DNA of 64,000 nucleotides from assembly GCA_021770615.1 (NCBI GenBank), contig JAETQR010000006.1:61809-125808 (forward strand). The letters are read 5' to 3'. The stretch is from Lachnospiraceae bacterium (GTDB lineage Bacteria; Bacillota_A; Clostridia; Lachnospirales; Lachnospiraceae). Made by a program: the position numbers and the translations under genes. Shown here piece by piece: positions 20,132-28,234 of this stretch (position 1 is its first letter; each line of letters opens with the position of its first letter). The notes beneath the pieces are model-generated. The model was not told the DNA's origin and did no database searches. It saw only the letters and a list, made by a program, of their open reading frames with translations.

Positions 20132-20432
20132 ATATTGTTTATTATGTATACTTGTTATGGCTCTTGTCACATATGTTCCAAGAGTCCTGCCGATCACCCT
20201 ATTCCGGGGAGAGATCCGTTCCCGTTATATCCGCACTTTTTTAGACTACACCCCCTACGCTGTACTGGGTGCGCTTACTTTCCCCGAAATCTTTTACTCC
20301 ACCGGAAATACACTTTCTTCCATAACCGGGACAGCCGTCGCACTGCTATTAGCTTATTTGAAACGTGGTCTTGTCGTCGTAGCCATAGGCGCTATTCTGG
20401 CTGCTTACCTGACGCAGCTTCTTTTCTCATGA
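20121..20432 (+). CDS. azlD: AzlD-family branched-chain amino acid exporter subunit
   Basis: Small hydrophobic partner of AzlC, 103 residues and about four membrane helices. The family signature VTYVPRVLPITLF and the FLDYTPYAVLGALTFPEI segment are clear. The start at 20121 has GGGGA seven bases upstream and lies inside the end of azlC, so translation is coupled. The large palindrome at 20468-20705 follows and probably ends the transcript. Confidence 0.93.
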   Translation: MNLKYCLLCILVMALVTYVPRVLPITLFRGEIRSRYIRTFLDYTPYAVLGALTFPEIFYSTGNTLSSITGTAVALLLAYLKRGLVVVAIGAILAAYLTQLLFS

Positions 20433-20467
20433 CATATGCTTTTTAAGTCATGACATACGCTTTGGAG

Positions 20468-20705
20468 GATTCAGGTGTCAAAAGCCCCTTGTTATAAGAG
20501 AGTTGGCAATATGCACAAAAAACAATAAGATGAGCAGCATTATGCACGATGGAGCTGAGACTCAGGAAATCGTGGAAGCCTTTGCTGAACACGATTTCCA
20601 CACTTGAGGCTCTGCGGAATGATTCGTGCATCCGGCTGCGAAGATATTGTTTTTTGTGCATATTGCCAATACATTAAGAAATAAGGGGCTTTTGACACCC
20701 GAATC
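20468..20705. repeat. Large palindromic element E (about 238 bp)
   Basis: Nested inverted repeats between the convergent azlD and the membrane-protein gene. The outer arms begin GATTC and share GTGTCAAAAGCCCCTT. The second arms are a perfect 25-bp pair at 20503-20527 and 20645-20669 (contains GCACAAAAAACAATA). Inside are GCAGC/GCTGC and GCACGA/TCGTGC pairings and an apical stem GGAAATCGTG / CACGATTTCC. The right end runs into CTTTTT. It does not share sequence with elements A-D but has the same size and nested-arm design. It may work as a bidirectional terminator; it could also be a mobile hairpin or RNA. Confidence 0.85.
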
Positions 20706-20713
20706 TTTTTAGG

Positions 20714-21595
20714 TTATGAATGTGAGTTTGCGATCGCCTTCTCAAAAACATCCCGGATATACGCCTCATCTTCTTTTGACAGCACATAACCCTCTGTGAC
20801 CGTATCGGTATCCCCCGGTTCAAACAATATACCATCCCCAAAAAAGGCAAATGAATAACTGGCTCCCCATATGTAGTCGGCTGAATTTATTTCCAGGTCA
20901 TAGTAGATCCTTTTCTCCTGAGAACCACGCTTTTCCTCCGTTTTGGAGTTTGCAACTATGTCCCGCAGCCTTTGCAGATCGATTTCAAGGTCAACCCATT
21001 CTCCACTGCCACGCTGGACCTCGGCGGTGTATTCTGTCCTGGATCGATAATATTCAACAACTTTTTCCTTATCTTCCTTTTTTACATAATACATATCAAT
21101 GCTGTCATGTATCATATATATATCATAACCGGAAGTATTCTCTGTTTTTCTCATCTCTGTATAGTAATAATCCTCATCACTATTATTAAAAATCAAATTG
21201 GCAGTAAACTCTGTTTTCCGCTCATCCTCACCCCACAAAGAATCATTTTCTAATTCGTCAGCTACCGTAACTAATGTTTCACCGTTATACTCAAACTCAT
21301 CCTCTAAGCGGTCTGCCTGAACGAAAACTTTATTTTCCAGATTTTCATAATAATGTTTGTCCTCAATCTCCTGAACCCCCATCTGTACTATCCCAATGAT
21401 CAGAGGTATCTCGGCAAGAGTCCCCATGATAAGAAAAATAATCGCCACAACCTTGGACACCCTGCCAACCTTTTTATTCTTTCTCTTTTTTATAAACCGG
21501 ACAAGAAAAATAATCGCTGCAATAAGCAGATCGATCGCCCCTGCGATCATAATGATCAGATAGATTCCGATAAAAACAAGCGACATAAATCCCAT
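20714..21595 (-). CDS. Membrane-anchored protein of unknown function
   Basis: 293 residues. Two or three N-terminal membrane helices are separated by a very basic loop (RFIKKRKNKKVGRVSK): about 5-35 and 48-72. An acidic, Tyr-rich soluble part of about 220 residues follows, with no motif I recognise. By the positive-inside rule the soluble part should face out. The start has GAGGAGG nine bases upstream. It is convergent with azlD across palindrome E and begins 19 bp after the stop of the MFS/spermidine-synthase-like gene, so it is the second gene of that transcript. Confidence 0.7.
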   Translation of the reverse strand: MGFMSLVFIGIYLIIMIAGAIDLLIAAIIFLVRFIKKRKNKKVGRVSKVVAIIFLIMGTLAEIPLIIGIVQMGVQEIEDKHYYENLENKVFVQADRLEDEFEYNGETLVTVADELENDSLWGEDERKTEFTANLIFNNSDEDYYYTEMRKTENTSGYDIYMIHDSIDMYYVKKEDKEKVVEYYRSRTEYTAEVQRGSGEWVDLEIDLQRLRDIVANSKTEEKRGSQEKRIYYDLEINSADYIWGASYSFAFFGDGILFEPGDTDTVTEGYVLSKEDEAYIRDVFEKAIANSHS

Positions 21596-21613
21596 TTATA
21601 AATCCCTCCTCAT

Positions 21614-23203
21614 TCAAAAATTCTCCAGAATCCCCTGAATTCCCTCTCTTTCATAAATATCTTTATAATACCTCACCTCGTCCCGGATCAGGGCGTCGAT
21701 AACCCGCATCCCAAGCAGTTCCACAGGAGCCTTAGAATCTGTCATCACATATTCTCCCGGCTCATACCGGCTCATTTCTCTCATTATCCTCTGCATCAGA
21801 ACCGATAGGTCCTCATGAGGTTCCATCCTCGTATTGGACTCAAATACATCCATTGCCCGTTCAGAATCAAAGGCAAACAACATCCGGTTCGTACTGCCTG
21901 ATACATCGATCGTATAAACATTTTTAAAAACAGTAGAAATCGTGTCGGACAGATACTGGTTTATATTTCCTTCGTCCTCCCCGCGCATATTCATATTTAC
22001 TGCCATAACGCCGCCCGGATTCAAATGCCCGCTCACAAGCGTAAAAAATTCCACAGAAGACATCTGAAACGGGATCGTGATGTCCTGATAGGCGTCCACC
22101 AGGATCACATCGTACTTTTTATCCACTGCATTCAAATACGCCCTCCCATCATATGTCGTCACAGGAATCTCCTCTGGCAGTTTAAAATATTCTCTCGCAA
22201 GCCTTGTGATCTTCTCGTCGATCTCCACACCCTCTGTCCGCACATTATCAAAATAGCGGCTGCACTGGGTGGCAAAAGTTCCCGTCCCCATCCCGAGAAC
22301 CAGTATTTTCAACTCTTCTTTTTCCCTGACGCCCGCCATAAACGGTGCCGCCATCGCATAATCATAATACATCCCCGTCAGGCCTTCTTGTTTTTCCAGA
22401 ACCGACTGCACTCCAAACAGTACATTCGTGGACAATATAACACGTTCTTCATCCTCCCTGACCTGAAGATAATTGTATACGGATTCGCCTTCATAGGTAA
22501 GTTCGGTCTCCCAAAATGCAAAGCTTCCGGAAGTCCCAAGAATACAACATATAAAAAACAAAACCACACCCACGACAGCTTTCCTGCTTTTCGTTCTCGT
22601 ACTGATAAAATAGATCAGCGACAATAATAAAAGAATCCCGCCAAAGATCAAAAAGGTCACAGAGGTTCCAACCGAAGGGATCGTCACAAAGGTAGGGACA
22701 AACGTCCCGATGATACTTCCGATCGTATTAAAAGCATTTAACATCCCCACCGTCTTCCCACTGTCATTCAGGCTCTGCACTGTATATTTGACAAGGGAGG
22801 GCGTAACGGTTCCAAGCAAAAACAACGGAAATACAAAAATGACCATGCATGCCGCAAAAGCCGCCACAATAAGAAAATTACTGCTGACTGAAAAAACAAG
22901 CAATGCAGAAATCCCAAGGATGATGTATTTTCCCACGACAGGGATCGCCCCGATCCAGACCGCCGCTATTATGATCCTGCCGTACAGCTTGTCCGGATTT
23001 GGATTTTTATCTGCCATCCTTCCACCATATATATTTCCCAGCGCCATTGCGATCATGATCGTTCCGATGATGATCGTCCAGACGATCTGCGATGAACTAA
23101 AATACGGCGCAAGCAGCCTGCTCGCCCCCAGTTCTACCGCCATGACAGACATCCCGGCAAAAAACTCCGTCACATACAGATAAATTTTATTTTTTGAGAT
23201 CAA
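21614..23203 (-). CDS. Membrane-bound spermidine-synthase-like fusion protein
   Basis: About 529 residues. The N-terminal half holds 7-8 membrane helices of the MFS-like type that precedes such proteins (AVELGASRLLAPYFSSSQIVW, then LGNIYGGRMADKNP), and the C-terminal half is a spermidine-synthase-type Rossmann domain (VLGMGTGTFATQCSRYF; GVEIDEKITRLAREYF; YDVILVDAYQDITIPF). The polyamine-binding residues are not obviously conserved, so aminopropyl transfer is uncertain. The first possible TTG is at 23230, but the TTG at 23203 has GGCGGG six bases ahead and is preferred. A promoter and a perfect leader hairpin lie upstream. Confidence 0.85.
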   Translation of the reverse strand: MISKNKIYLYVTEFFAGMSVMAVELGASRLLAPYFSSSQIVWTIIIGTIMIAMALGNIYGGRMADKNPNPDKLYGRIIIAAVWIGAIPVVGKYIILGISALLVFSVSSNFLIVAAFAACMVIFVFPLFLLGTVTPSLVKYTVQSLNDSGKTVGMLNAFNTIGSIIGTFVPTFVTIPSVGTSVTFLIFGGILLLLSLIYFISTRTKSRKAVVGVVLFFICCILGTSGSFAFWETELTYEGESVYNYLQVREDEERVILSTNVLFGVQSVLEKQEGLTGMYYDYAMAAPFMAGVREKEELKILVLGMGTGTFATQCSRYFDNVRTEGVEIDEKITRLAREYFKLPEEIPVTTYDGRAYLNAVDKKYDVILVDAYQDITIPFQMSSVEFFTLVSGHLNPGGVMAVNMNMRGEDEGNINQYLSDTISTVFKNVYTIDVSGSTNRMLFAFDSERAMDVFESNTRMEPHEDLSVLMQRIMREMSRYEPGEYVMTDSKAPVELLGMRVIDALIRDEVRYYKDIYEREGIQGILENF

Positions 23204-23236
23204 TTTTTTCCCGCCTTTCCCGATGCACAAACCGTT

Positions 23237-23273
23237 CAGGCAGTGCCGGTTAAATCCCGTTTAGCACTGCCTG
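23237..23273 (-). promoter_or_regulatory. Leader hairpin before the spermidine-synthase-like gene
   Basis: Perfect 10-bp stem CAGGCAGTGC / GCACTGCCTG with a 17-nt loop, about 34 nt upstream of the start codon and after the promoter. It has no T run, so it is more likely an RNA leader structure or protein site than a terminator. Confidence 0.6.
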
Positions 23274-23302
23274 TCCGCATTGGACTCATTGATATCATTT
23301 CT

Positions 23303-23331
23303 ATTTTAAAGGATAGCGGCAAATTTATCAA
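23303..23331 (-). promoter_or_regulatory. Promoter of the spermidine-synthase-like gene
   Basis: Minus strand TTGATA (23326-23331), 17-bp spacer, TAAAAT (23303-23308). It lies immediately inside the left border of repeat element A. Confidence 0.65.
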
Positions 23332-23337
23332 CCTCTT

Positions 23338-23605
23338 AGCCAGGCACGGAAATCAATTTTTAGCAATACGATTATTATAAAGAACTGATGAAACTCCATA
23401 CAGCAATGGCTATACTTTCTGATGAAGACCGTATAAACGTGTCGGTCCTTAGGCTGCGTATAAGGTGCGTGCACCTTGCAGCCTTTGTACCGTTACATGT
23501 TTATTCAGCGGGAGCGGGTCTGAATCAGAAAGTATAGCCATTGCTGTATAGCGTTCACTATTTTATAAAAATGTGATTGCTAAAAATTGATTTCCATGCC
23601 CGGCT
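23338..23605 (+). repeat. Structured palindromic element, copy A
   Basis: 268 bp. The outer arms are AGCC(A/G)GGCA then GGAAATCAATTTTTAGC and their complement at the right end. The second arms are a perfect 25-bp pair at 23399-23423 and 23524-23548. The core at 23427-23520 can form hairpins GACCG/CGGTC, AGGCTGC-AAGGTGC/GCACCTTGCAGCCT and CCGTT/AGCGG. The plus orientation is defined by the core, which all four copies share. The right tip contains the stop codon of the ABC permease gene. Confidence 0.93.
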
Positions 23606-24272
23606 AACTCACATCCCTACGCCTGACGACCGCTGTGGATATGCTGATACAGACTCCAAAAACACCAAAAGCCAATACCGCCCCCACTGCCAGAAGCACA
23701 GCTCTGTTCTGACTGATAAAATGAACCACATTCTCGATCTCTTTGTCATGATCTGTCAATGCTTCAATCACATAGTTCGTGGCAAAGAAAAATAAAAATG
23801 CAGGAATAACTCTTACAATGTTAAGCCACTGCTCGCCTTTTCCGCGTCCGGCTACATAAAATATGATAAACTGCAGAGAGCCAATAATAATGCTGGCAAG
23901 AATGATCGCCACACTAATGTATACATCTCCACCTTGCATGATCCGATGCCCTACTGCCACTCCTGCAGCACAGGCAACAAAACCAAATGCCGCAAATAGC
24001 AGAAGCATAGCGAGAAAACAGGTATATCTGCCCGCCACTTTATCTCTTTCATTTCCCGGGAGCAGATGTATAAACGAAGACATATTTTTCGTTTCCAGAA
24101 GAAATGGCGTCGTTGAAACGATCATAACACCAAAGCACAAATAGGATATGACAAAGAGCATGTCACCGGACGACATCCCAAGCACGACCGCAAGCAGCGG
24201 AAACCCAATAAGAAATACCTTTTGGCTCTTCATGAGCCTTGCATCAACCATCAAAAATTTAAGCCAGTTCAT
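23604..24272 (-). CDS. ABC-2-type permease protein
   Basis: About 222 residues with six predicted membrane helices (for example KVFLIGFPLLAVVLGMSSGD and LAVGAVLAFGVFGVCISIST) and no ATPase motif. It is the membrane partner of the ATPase gene directly upstream, whose end it overlaps by 14 bp. The start at 24272 (MNWLKFL) has AAGGAGG six bases ahead; the longer reading adds nine hydrophilic residues. The GntR-ATPase-permease order matches YtrA-type exporter operons responding to cell-envelope stress, but the substrate is unknown. The stop codon lies in the tip of repeat element A. Confidence 0.8.
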   Translation of the reverse strand: MNWLKFLMVDARLMKSQKVFLIGFPLLAVVLGMSSGDMLFVISYLCFGVMIVSTTPFLLETKNMSSFIHLLPGNERDKVAGRYTCFLAMLLLFAAFGFVACAAGVAVGHRIMQGGDVYISVAIILASIIIGSLQFIIFYVAGRGKGEQWLNIVRVIPAFLFFFATNYVIEALTDHDKEIENVVHFISQNRAVLLAVGAVLAFGVFGVCISISTAVVRRRDVS

Positions 24273-25143
24273 CGTATCCCTCCTTTTCTCTCCTCGCATC
24301 CCGCTGATACGCCACCACGATCTGATTTACCGTAGCCTTTTCAATAAAAATTCCCTGGGACAAGCCTACTGCTTTTTCCACCGGAAGGATGCCCTGAAAA
24401 CCAAATTCCGATTTTGACAAGCCGATAACCCCTTTGTCCTCAATTTCCTTAAAATCTTCCATGCCGCCTTTCACCATAACATAGTTTTCCAAAAGCTCAT
24501 CCTTCGTCTCACAAAAGATCTTTTTCCCATCCTCGATCAAAAAAATATAATCTGCAATCTGTTCGAGATCCTCCATAATATGGGTTGAAAATAAGACACT
24601 GCGTTCCCCGTCCTCGATATACCTTTGCAGCATAGCAAGTATTTCTTCCCTCGTCACCGGATCGAGGCCGCTCGTCGCCTCGTCAAGCAGGAGGATACTG
24701 GTGTCCCTTGCCATCACTCCGGCAAACATGAGCTTTATTTTCATTCCCCGTGAAAACTCACCGATTTTTTTATCAACCGGCAGCTTCCACCGTTTTATAT
24801 ACCGGTCAAATTCATTCACATCAAAATCCTCATAAAAACTTTTCATGATCGCCCGCACGTCACGAATCTTAAATTCAGGATAATAATAGGATTCATCCCC
24901 AATATAACCGATAGCCGCTTTCACCCGGACCGGAGCCTCCTGCAGCGACATCCCGTCTACACGGATGCTTCCTTCCTCCAGTTTATACAGGCCTGTGATC
25001 AGATTGATGCTCGTCGTCTTTCCGGCGCCATTCTGTCCCACGTATCCCATGATATACCCTTTCGGAAGCTTGAAACTGATATCCTGGAGGGAAAATTTCT
25101 CAAAATGTTTGCTTACATGATCTACTTCTATTGCATTCGTCAT
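24259..25143 (-). CDS. ABC transporter ATP-binding protein
   Basis: 294 residues. Walker A GQNGAGKTTSINLITG (about 37-52), signature EFSRGMKIKL instead of the canonical LSGGQ, Walker B SILLLDEATSGLDP, and H-loop FSTHIMEDLEQIAD. The F/SRGM signature is common in the YtrB/EcsA-like exporter ATPases. The C-terminal 80 residues are a family-specific domain. It overlaps both neighbours by a few bases, which supports a GntR-ATPase-permease operon. Confidence 0.92.
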   Translation of the reverse strand: MTNAIEVDHVSKHFEKFSLQDISFKLPKGYIMGYVGQNGAGKTTSINLITGLYKLEEGSIRVDGMSLQEAPVRVKAAIGYIGDESYYYPEFKIRDVRAIMKSFYEDFDVNEFDRYIKRWKLPVDKKIGEFSRGMKIKLMFAGVMARDTSILLLDEATSGLDPVTREEILAMLQRYIEDGERSVLFSTHIMEDLEQIADYIFLIEDGKKIFCETKDELLENYVMVKGGMEDFKEIEDKGVIGLSKSEFGFQGILPVEKAVGLSQGIFIEKATVNQIVVAYQRDARREKEGYDELA

Positions 25144-25508
25144 CGTAATCTGTCCTCCACATGTTTTAAAATTTGTTCATCAGACATTTCCAAATACCTG
25201 GCATTCTCAATCACCACATCCAGTGCCTCTTCCATTCTTCTCTGATACTGTTCCCTGACGACCGAATTGTTCTTCCCGAGAACGATACTACCCTTTCCCT
25301 GTCTCGAGACGATATAACCTTCGCTCTCCAGTTCATTGTAAGCCCTGGTCGTCGTGATCACGCTGACACCGAGTTCTTTCGCCAGGCTGCGGATGGAGGG
25401 AAGAACCATTCCTTCCGGAATCTTTCCCGTTTGGATCTGCTCCACGATCTGGTCAAAAATCTGCCGGTAAATCGGAATCTCCGATTGATTTAATAAAATA
25501 ATCTTCAT
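25140..25508 (-). CDS. GntR-family (YtrA-type) transcriptional regulator
   Basis: 122 residues: an N-terminal winged helix (PIYRQIFDQIVEQIQTGKIP; LPSIRSLAKELGVSVITTTRAYNELESEGYI) and a short C-terminal dimerisation tail of about 45 residues, the YtrA subfamily plan with no ligand domain. It is the first gene of the ABC transporter operon and overlaps the ATPase by 4 bp. Three half-sites ACTGTATAT sit over its promoter, so it very likely represses its own operon. Confidence 0.92.
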   Translation of the reverse strand: MKIILLNQSEIPIYRQIFDQIVEQIQTGKIPEGMVLPSIRSLAKELGVSVITTTRAYNELESEGYIVSRQGKGSIVLGKNNSVVREQYQRRMEEALDVVIENARYLEMSDEQILKHVEDRLR

Positions 25509-25533
25509 CGTATTACCTGTTCCTTTTTAAAAT

Positions 25534-25584
25534 ACTGTATATACTGTATATGTATCATTATATACAGTTGAGGGGAAATGTCAA
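25534..25584 (-). promoter_or_regulatory. GntR operon promoter and operator
   Basis: Minus strand TTGACA (25579-25584), 16-bp spacer, TATAAT (25557-25562). Half-sites ACTGTATAT occur at 25534-25542 and 25543-25551 in tandem and, inverted, ATATACAGT at 25560-25568 over the -10. Arrays of this kind are typical GntR/YtrA operators. Confidence 0.8.
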
Positions 25585-25786
25585 TATGAAAATGTAAAAA
25601 ATCTTGTTGTGCGAAATATACCCGGTTCTCTTTGCAACCACCAGTTGCAAAATTTCCATGTCCGGTTGGTGGACTTCTCTCCCAATATGACCTATAATAA
25701 AATCAACAACTCCAAAACAAAGCATTTCATATCATATTGGCATTGGAATCATTATGCATGTAAAAATCAGAAAAGAGGTATTGATT

Positions 25787-26650
25787 ATGACGATCGGCGA
25801 ACGAATTCAGACGCTCCGTATCGAACGGGGGCTAACACAGGAACGTCTGGCAGAAATGCTGGAAATCTCAAGACAATCCGTATCAAAATGGGAACTTGGA
25901 CAGGCTGTTCCTGATGTAGATAAGATCATCCGGATCAGTGAATTGTTTGATGTTTCCACAGATACGATTCTTATGAGAAATACGGCAAACGAACCAGAAA
26001 ATCCAAACCCGCTTCATCTGGGAAGCATTTATCTGGTCGTAAAAGATTTTGAGAAATCCGTGCAGTTCTATGAGAAATTTCTAAATACAGATACATCAAA
26101 CCGTTGTCCGAGTGGAAACAAGTTCATTGAATTTTACATTGATAATAAATGCCTTGCGCTAATGAATGAAAATAATATCAAGGGGCATCATACATTGCCC
26201 GATAGTCCGTATAAGTTTGTTCAAAACTACTGGGTCGAAGATCTTTTAGCGGAACACAAACGCATCCTTGCACTAAACATCGGCGAAGTTACCGATATTA
26301 TGGAAGCATACCCCACCTATCATTATTTTCATCTCACAGATCCTGATAATAATATCATCGAAATCACAGGAGGTTATGACATGGAAGAAAACATCTGCCA
26401 AAGCTGCGGCATGAAAATGAAACATACGGATTATGGAAAAAATGCTGACGGAAGTCCAAACAAAGAATATTGCAAATACTGCTTTCCGAATGGACAATTC
26501 AGTAAAGACGAGACGATGGAAGAAATGATCGAGAGCAATCTGAATTTTCTGGATGAATTCAATGCCGGAGGCGGAACGAATTTTACTGCTGACGAAGCCA
26601 GGGCTGAAATGATGAAATATCTTCCTACACTAAAACGTTGGAGAAAATAA
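25787..26650 (+). CDS. XRE helix-turn-helix fused to VOC domain and zinc ribbon
   Basis: 288 residues from the chosen ATG, which follows an AGAGG site. Domains in order: Cro/CI-type HTH (MTIGERIQTLRIERGLTQER; SRQSVSKWELGQAVPD) at 1-60; a VOC/glyoxalase-like betaalphabetabetabeta domain at about 75-190 (SIYLVVKDFEKSVQFYEKFL; YHYFHLTDPDNNIIEI); and a C-terminal ribbon-type metal site CQSCGMKM...YCKYCFPNG at about 197-230 with a helical tail. The parts are known separately; the zinc-ribbon tail resembles the 'putative zinc ribbon' domain often linked to transcription factors. Probably a metabolite-sensing regulator; the ligand is unknown. Confidence 0.85.
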   Translation: MTIGERIQTLRIERGLTQERLAEMLEISRQSVSKWELGQAVPDVDKIIRISELFDVSTDTILMRNTANEPENPNPLHLGSIYLVVKDFEKSVQFYEKFLNTDTSNRCPSGNKFIEFYIDNKCLALMNENNIKGHHTLPDSPYKFVQNYWVEDLLAEHKRILALNIGEVTDIMEAYPTYHYFHLTDPDNNIIEITGGYDMEENICQSCGMKMKHTDYGKNADGSPNKEYCKYCFPNGQFSKDETMEEMIESNLNFLDEFNAGGGTNFTADEARAEMMKYLPTLKRWRK

Positions 26651-26723
26651 CTGATACACTGACCTGTTAATTCTCAGCCAAATAACGCAGAGTGAACTTT
26701 TATTCTTTGGTCAGTGACAAAAA

Positions 26724-26797
26724 TCGGAGCAACAGGATTTGAACCTGCGACCTCACGGCCCCCAGCCGTGCGCGCTACCAAACTACGCCATGCTCCG
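26724..26797 (-). tRNA. tRNA-Pro (GGG)
   Basis: Cloverleaf with acceptor CGGAGCA/TGCTCCG, anticodon stem CACGG/CCGTG around loop CTGGGGG (anticodon GGG, reading CCC/CCU), and T arm GCAGG-TTCAAAT-CCTGT. The CCA end is not encoded. Confidence 0.95.
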
Positions 26798-26892
26798 TTT
26801 TTACACGAATATAAGTATATCACACTTTGGAACATACTACAATTACTTTTTGATAAATGTTGTGACTTAACATGTTAGGAGTGTCTATAATA

Positions 26893-27225
26893 ATGATAGA
26901 TTTTATTTCTTTGGCCATATATGGCGGGGTGGCAGCTTTGATGATCGGAATCGGAATATCACAGCTTCGAAGCAAAAAACCGGTAGGATTTTATTCAGGA
27001 GTAAAACCGCCGCGGGAAGACGAACTGTCCGATGTGGGTGCATGGAATAAAAAACATGGAATAATGTGGATAATTTACGGTGCTATTATTCTGATCGTTT
27101 ATGCACTTTGTGTGATGATCGGCGATAATATTTATAGTGCGCTTTTTATGTGCGGTGGACTGATCGTTCCGGTTTTTATTATGATGTACTATCACAGGCA
27201 TTTAGAGAATACGTATCGAAAATAA
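26893..27225 (+). CDS. Small membrane protein of unknown function
   Basis: 110 residues with three hydrophobic spans (about 2-20, 50-72, 78-97) and a conserved-looking central loop GFYSGVKPPREDELSDVGAWNK. This loop pattern resembles small Firmicutes membrane proteins of the DUF3784 kind, which have no known role; that resemblance is from memory only. The ATG at 26893 has AGGAG 11 bases upstream; the ATG at 26872 precedes that ribosome site. It stands alone, convergent with the TIM-barrel gene. Confidence 0.7.
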   Translation: MIDFISLAIYGGVAALMIGIGISQLRSKKPVGFYSGVKPPREDELSDVGAWNKKHGIMWIIYGAIILIVYALCVMIGDNIYSALFMCGGLIVPVFIMMYYHRHLENTYRK

Positions 27226-27239
27226 AAATATGTTCATGG

Positions 27240-28040
27240 TTACAGACTCTGACATTTGTTTTCCCCCAACCACCTCACAGACTCCCGGAGCGCTTCCACC
27301 GTTTTCGTCTCCACAACGCACCGGCATCCATATCTTTTCGCAATTTCCAATCTCTGCAACAGATTAATTTCCCCGGTTCCTAACGTCATATGATCCCTGC
27401 TGCCAGCCGCATCATGAATATGGAAATGGCTTAATTCCTTTTCGTGAGCCATAATAAATGCCTCGTCGACATTTTCCACACTATGCGAATGCCCGATATC
27501 CCATGTGAGACCAAATACTTTACTCTCCAGCAGATACCCAATCGCTTCCTGTTCATAATTCCGAAACCCATCTGTATTTTCAATGCAAATTTTTATCCCT
27601 GAATCACCTGTAACCTCTTCACACATCTCCCGGAATGTCCGGATATCTTCCATATAATTATCTTTGTACTGCTCAAAGAGCTGTACCTTCCGATCCGGCA
27701 GGGTAAAATGAACGCCATGGTTCATATGCATGTTCAGGACCGGAGCATGTATTTCCCTGGCGATTCCGATCGTCCGTTTTACTGTTTCCTGATATGCCTT
27801 CGCCACGGCACGGTTAAAATCACACACATTCAGGTTCTCATCCAAATGGATCGTAAAATAAATGTCATTTCTCTCCGCCAGTTCCAAAAAACGGCTCGTA
27901 TCGCATAACTGCTCTGTCTGATAACAAGGCAGGTTCATATTGAGTTCGATAAAATCCAGCCCAAGCTCCCTGCAAAGTGCGGCAGATTCGTCCGGATCCT
28001 TATTTTCTATGAGCGTAGGCATCCCAAAAGACAAAGCCAT
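27240..28040 (-). CDS. Sugar phosphate isomerase/epimerase family (TIM barrel)
   Basis: 266 residues of the xylose-isomerase-like TIM barrel (AP endonuclease family 2). Metal-site segments are visible: IELNMNLP, HMNHGVHF, CIENTDG, LTWDIGHSHS, HFHIHDAAGSRDH and CVVETKT, which provide the Glu/His/Asp ligands. The precise reaction cannot be read; relatives include ketose 3-epimerases and inositol-pathway isomerases. The start at 28040 follows AAAGGAGG by seven bases. It is a single gene, divergent from carB. Confidence 0.85.
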   Translation of the reverse strand: MALSFGMPTLIENKDPDESAALCRELGLDFIELNMNLPCYQTEQLCDTSRFLELAERNDIYFTIHLDENLNVCDFNRAVAKAYQETVKRTIGIAREIHAPVLNMHMNHGVHFTLPDRKVQLFEQYKDNYMEDIRTFREMCEEVTGDSGIKICIENTDGFRNYEQEAIGYLLESKVFGLTWDIGHSHSVENVDEAFIMAHEKELSHFHIHDAAGSRDHMTLGTGEINLLQRLEIAKRYGCRCVVETKTVEALRESVRWLGENKCQSL

Positions 28041-28134
28041 AGCACAACCTCCTTTTATATTAGTCACAATCTTATCTTAACATTCTTCCCATATGGTCAC
28101 AAGACAGATATTTCCCAAAAACCGAAAAAATCCC

Positions 28135-28162
28135 TTGAGGTTTTTCACATTTTCGTTATAAT
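28135..28162 (+). promoter_or_regulatory. carB promoter and short leader hairpin
   Basis: TTGAGG (28135-28140), 16-bp spacer, TATAAT (28157-28162). The transcript would then contain the small perfect hairpin AAAGTTCA-ttacg-TGAACTTT at 28194-28214, just before the AAGGAGG ribosome site. No PyrR-type attenuator is evident. Confidence 0.65.
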
Positions 28163-28234
28163 ATATATTGGGGATAAAGGAGACAAAGCGAACAAAGTTC
28201 ATTACGTGAACTTTTGGAAACAAGGAGGATTATC

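Noticed and set aside
20443..20661. Minus-strand frame of 72 codons
   Set aside because: Lies within palindromic element E and has no ribosome site; explained by the repeat.
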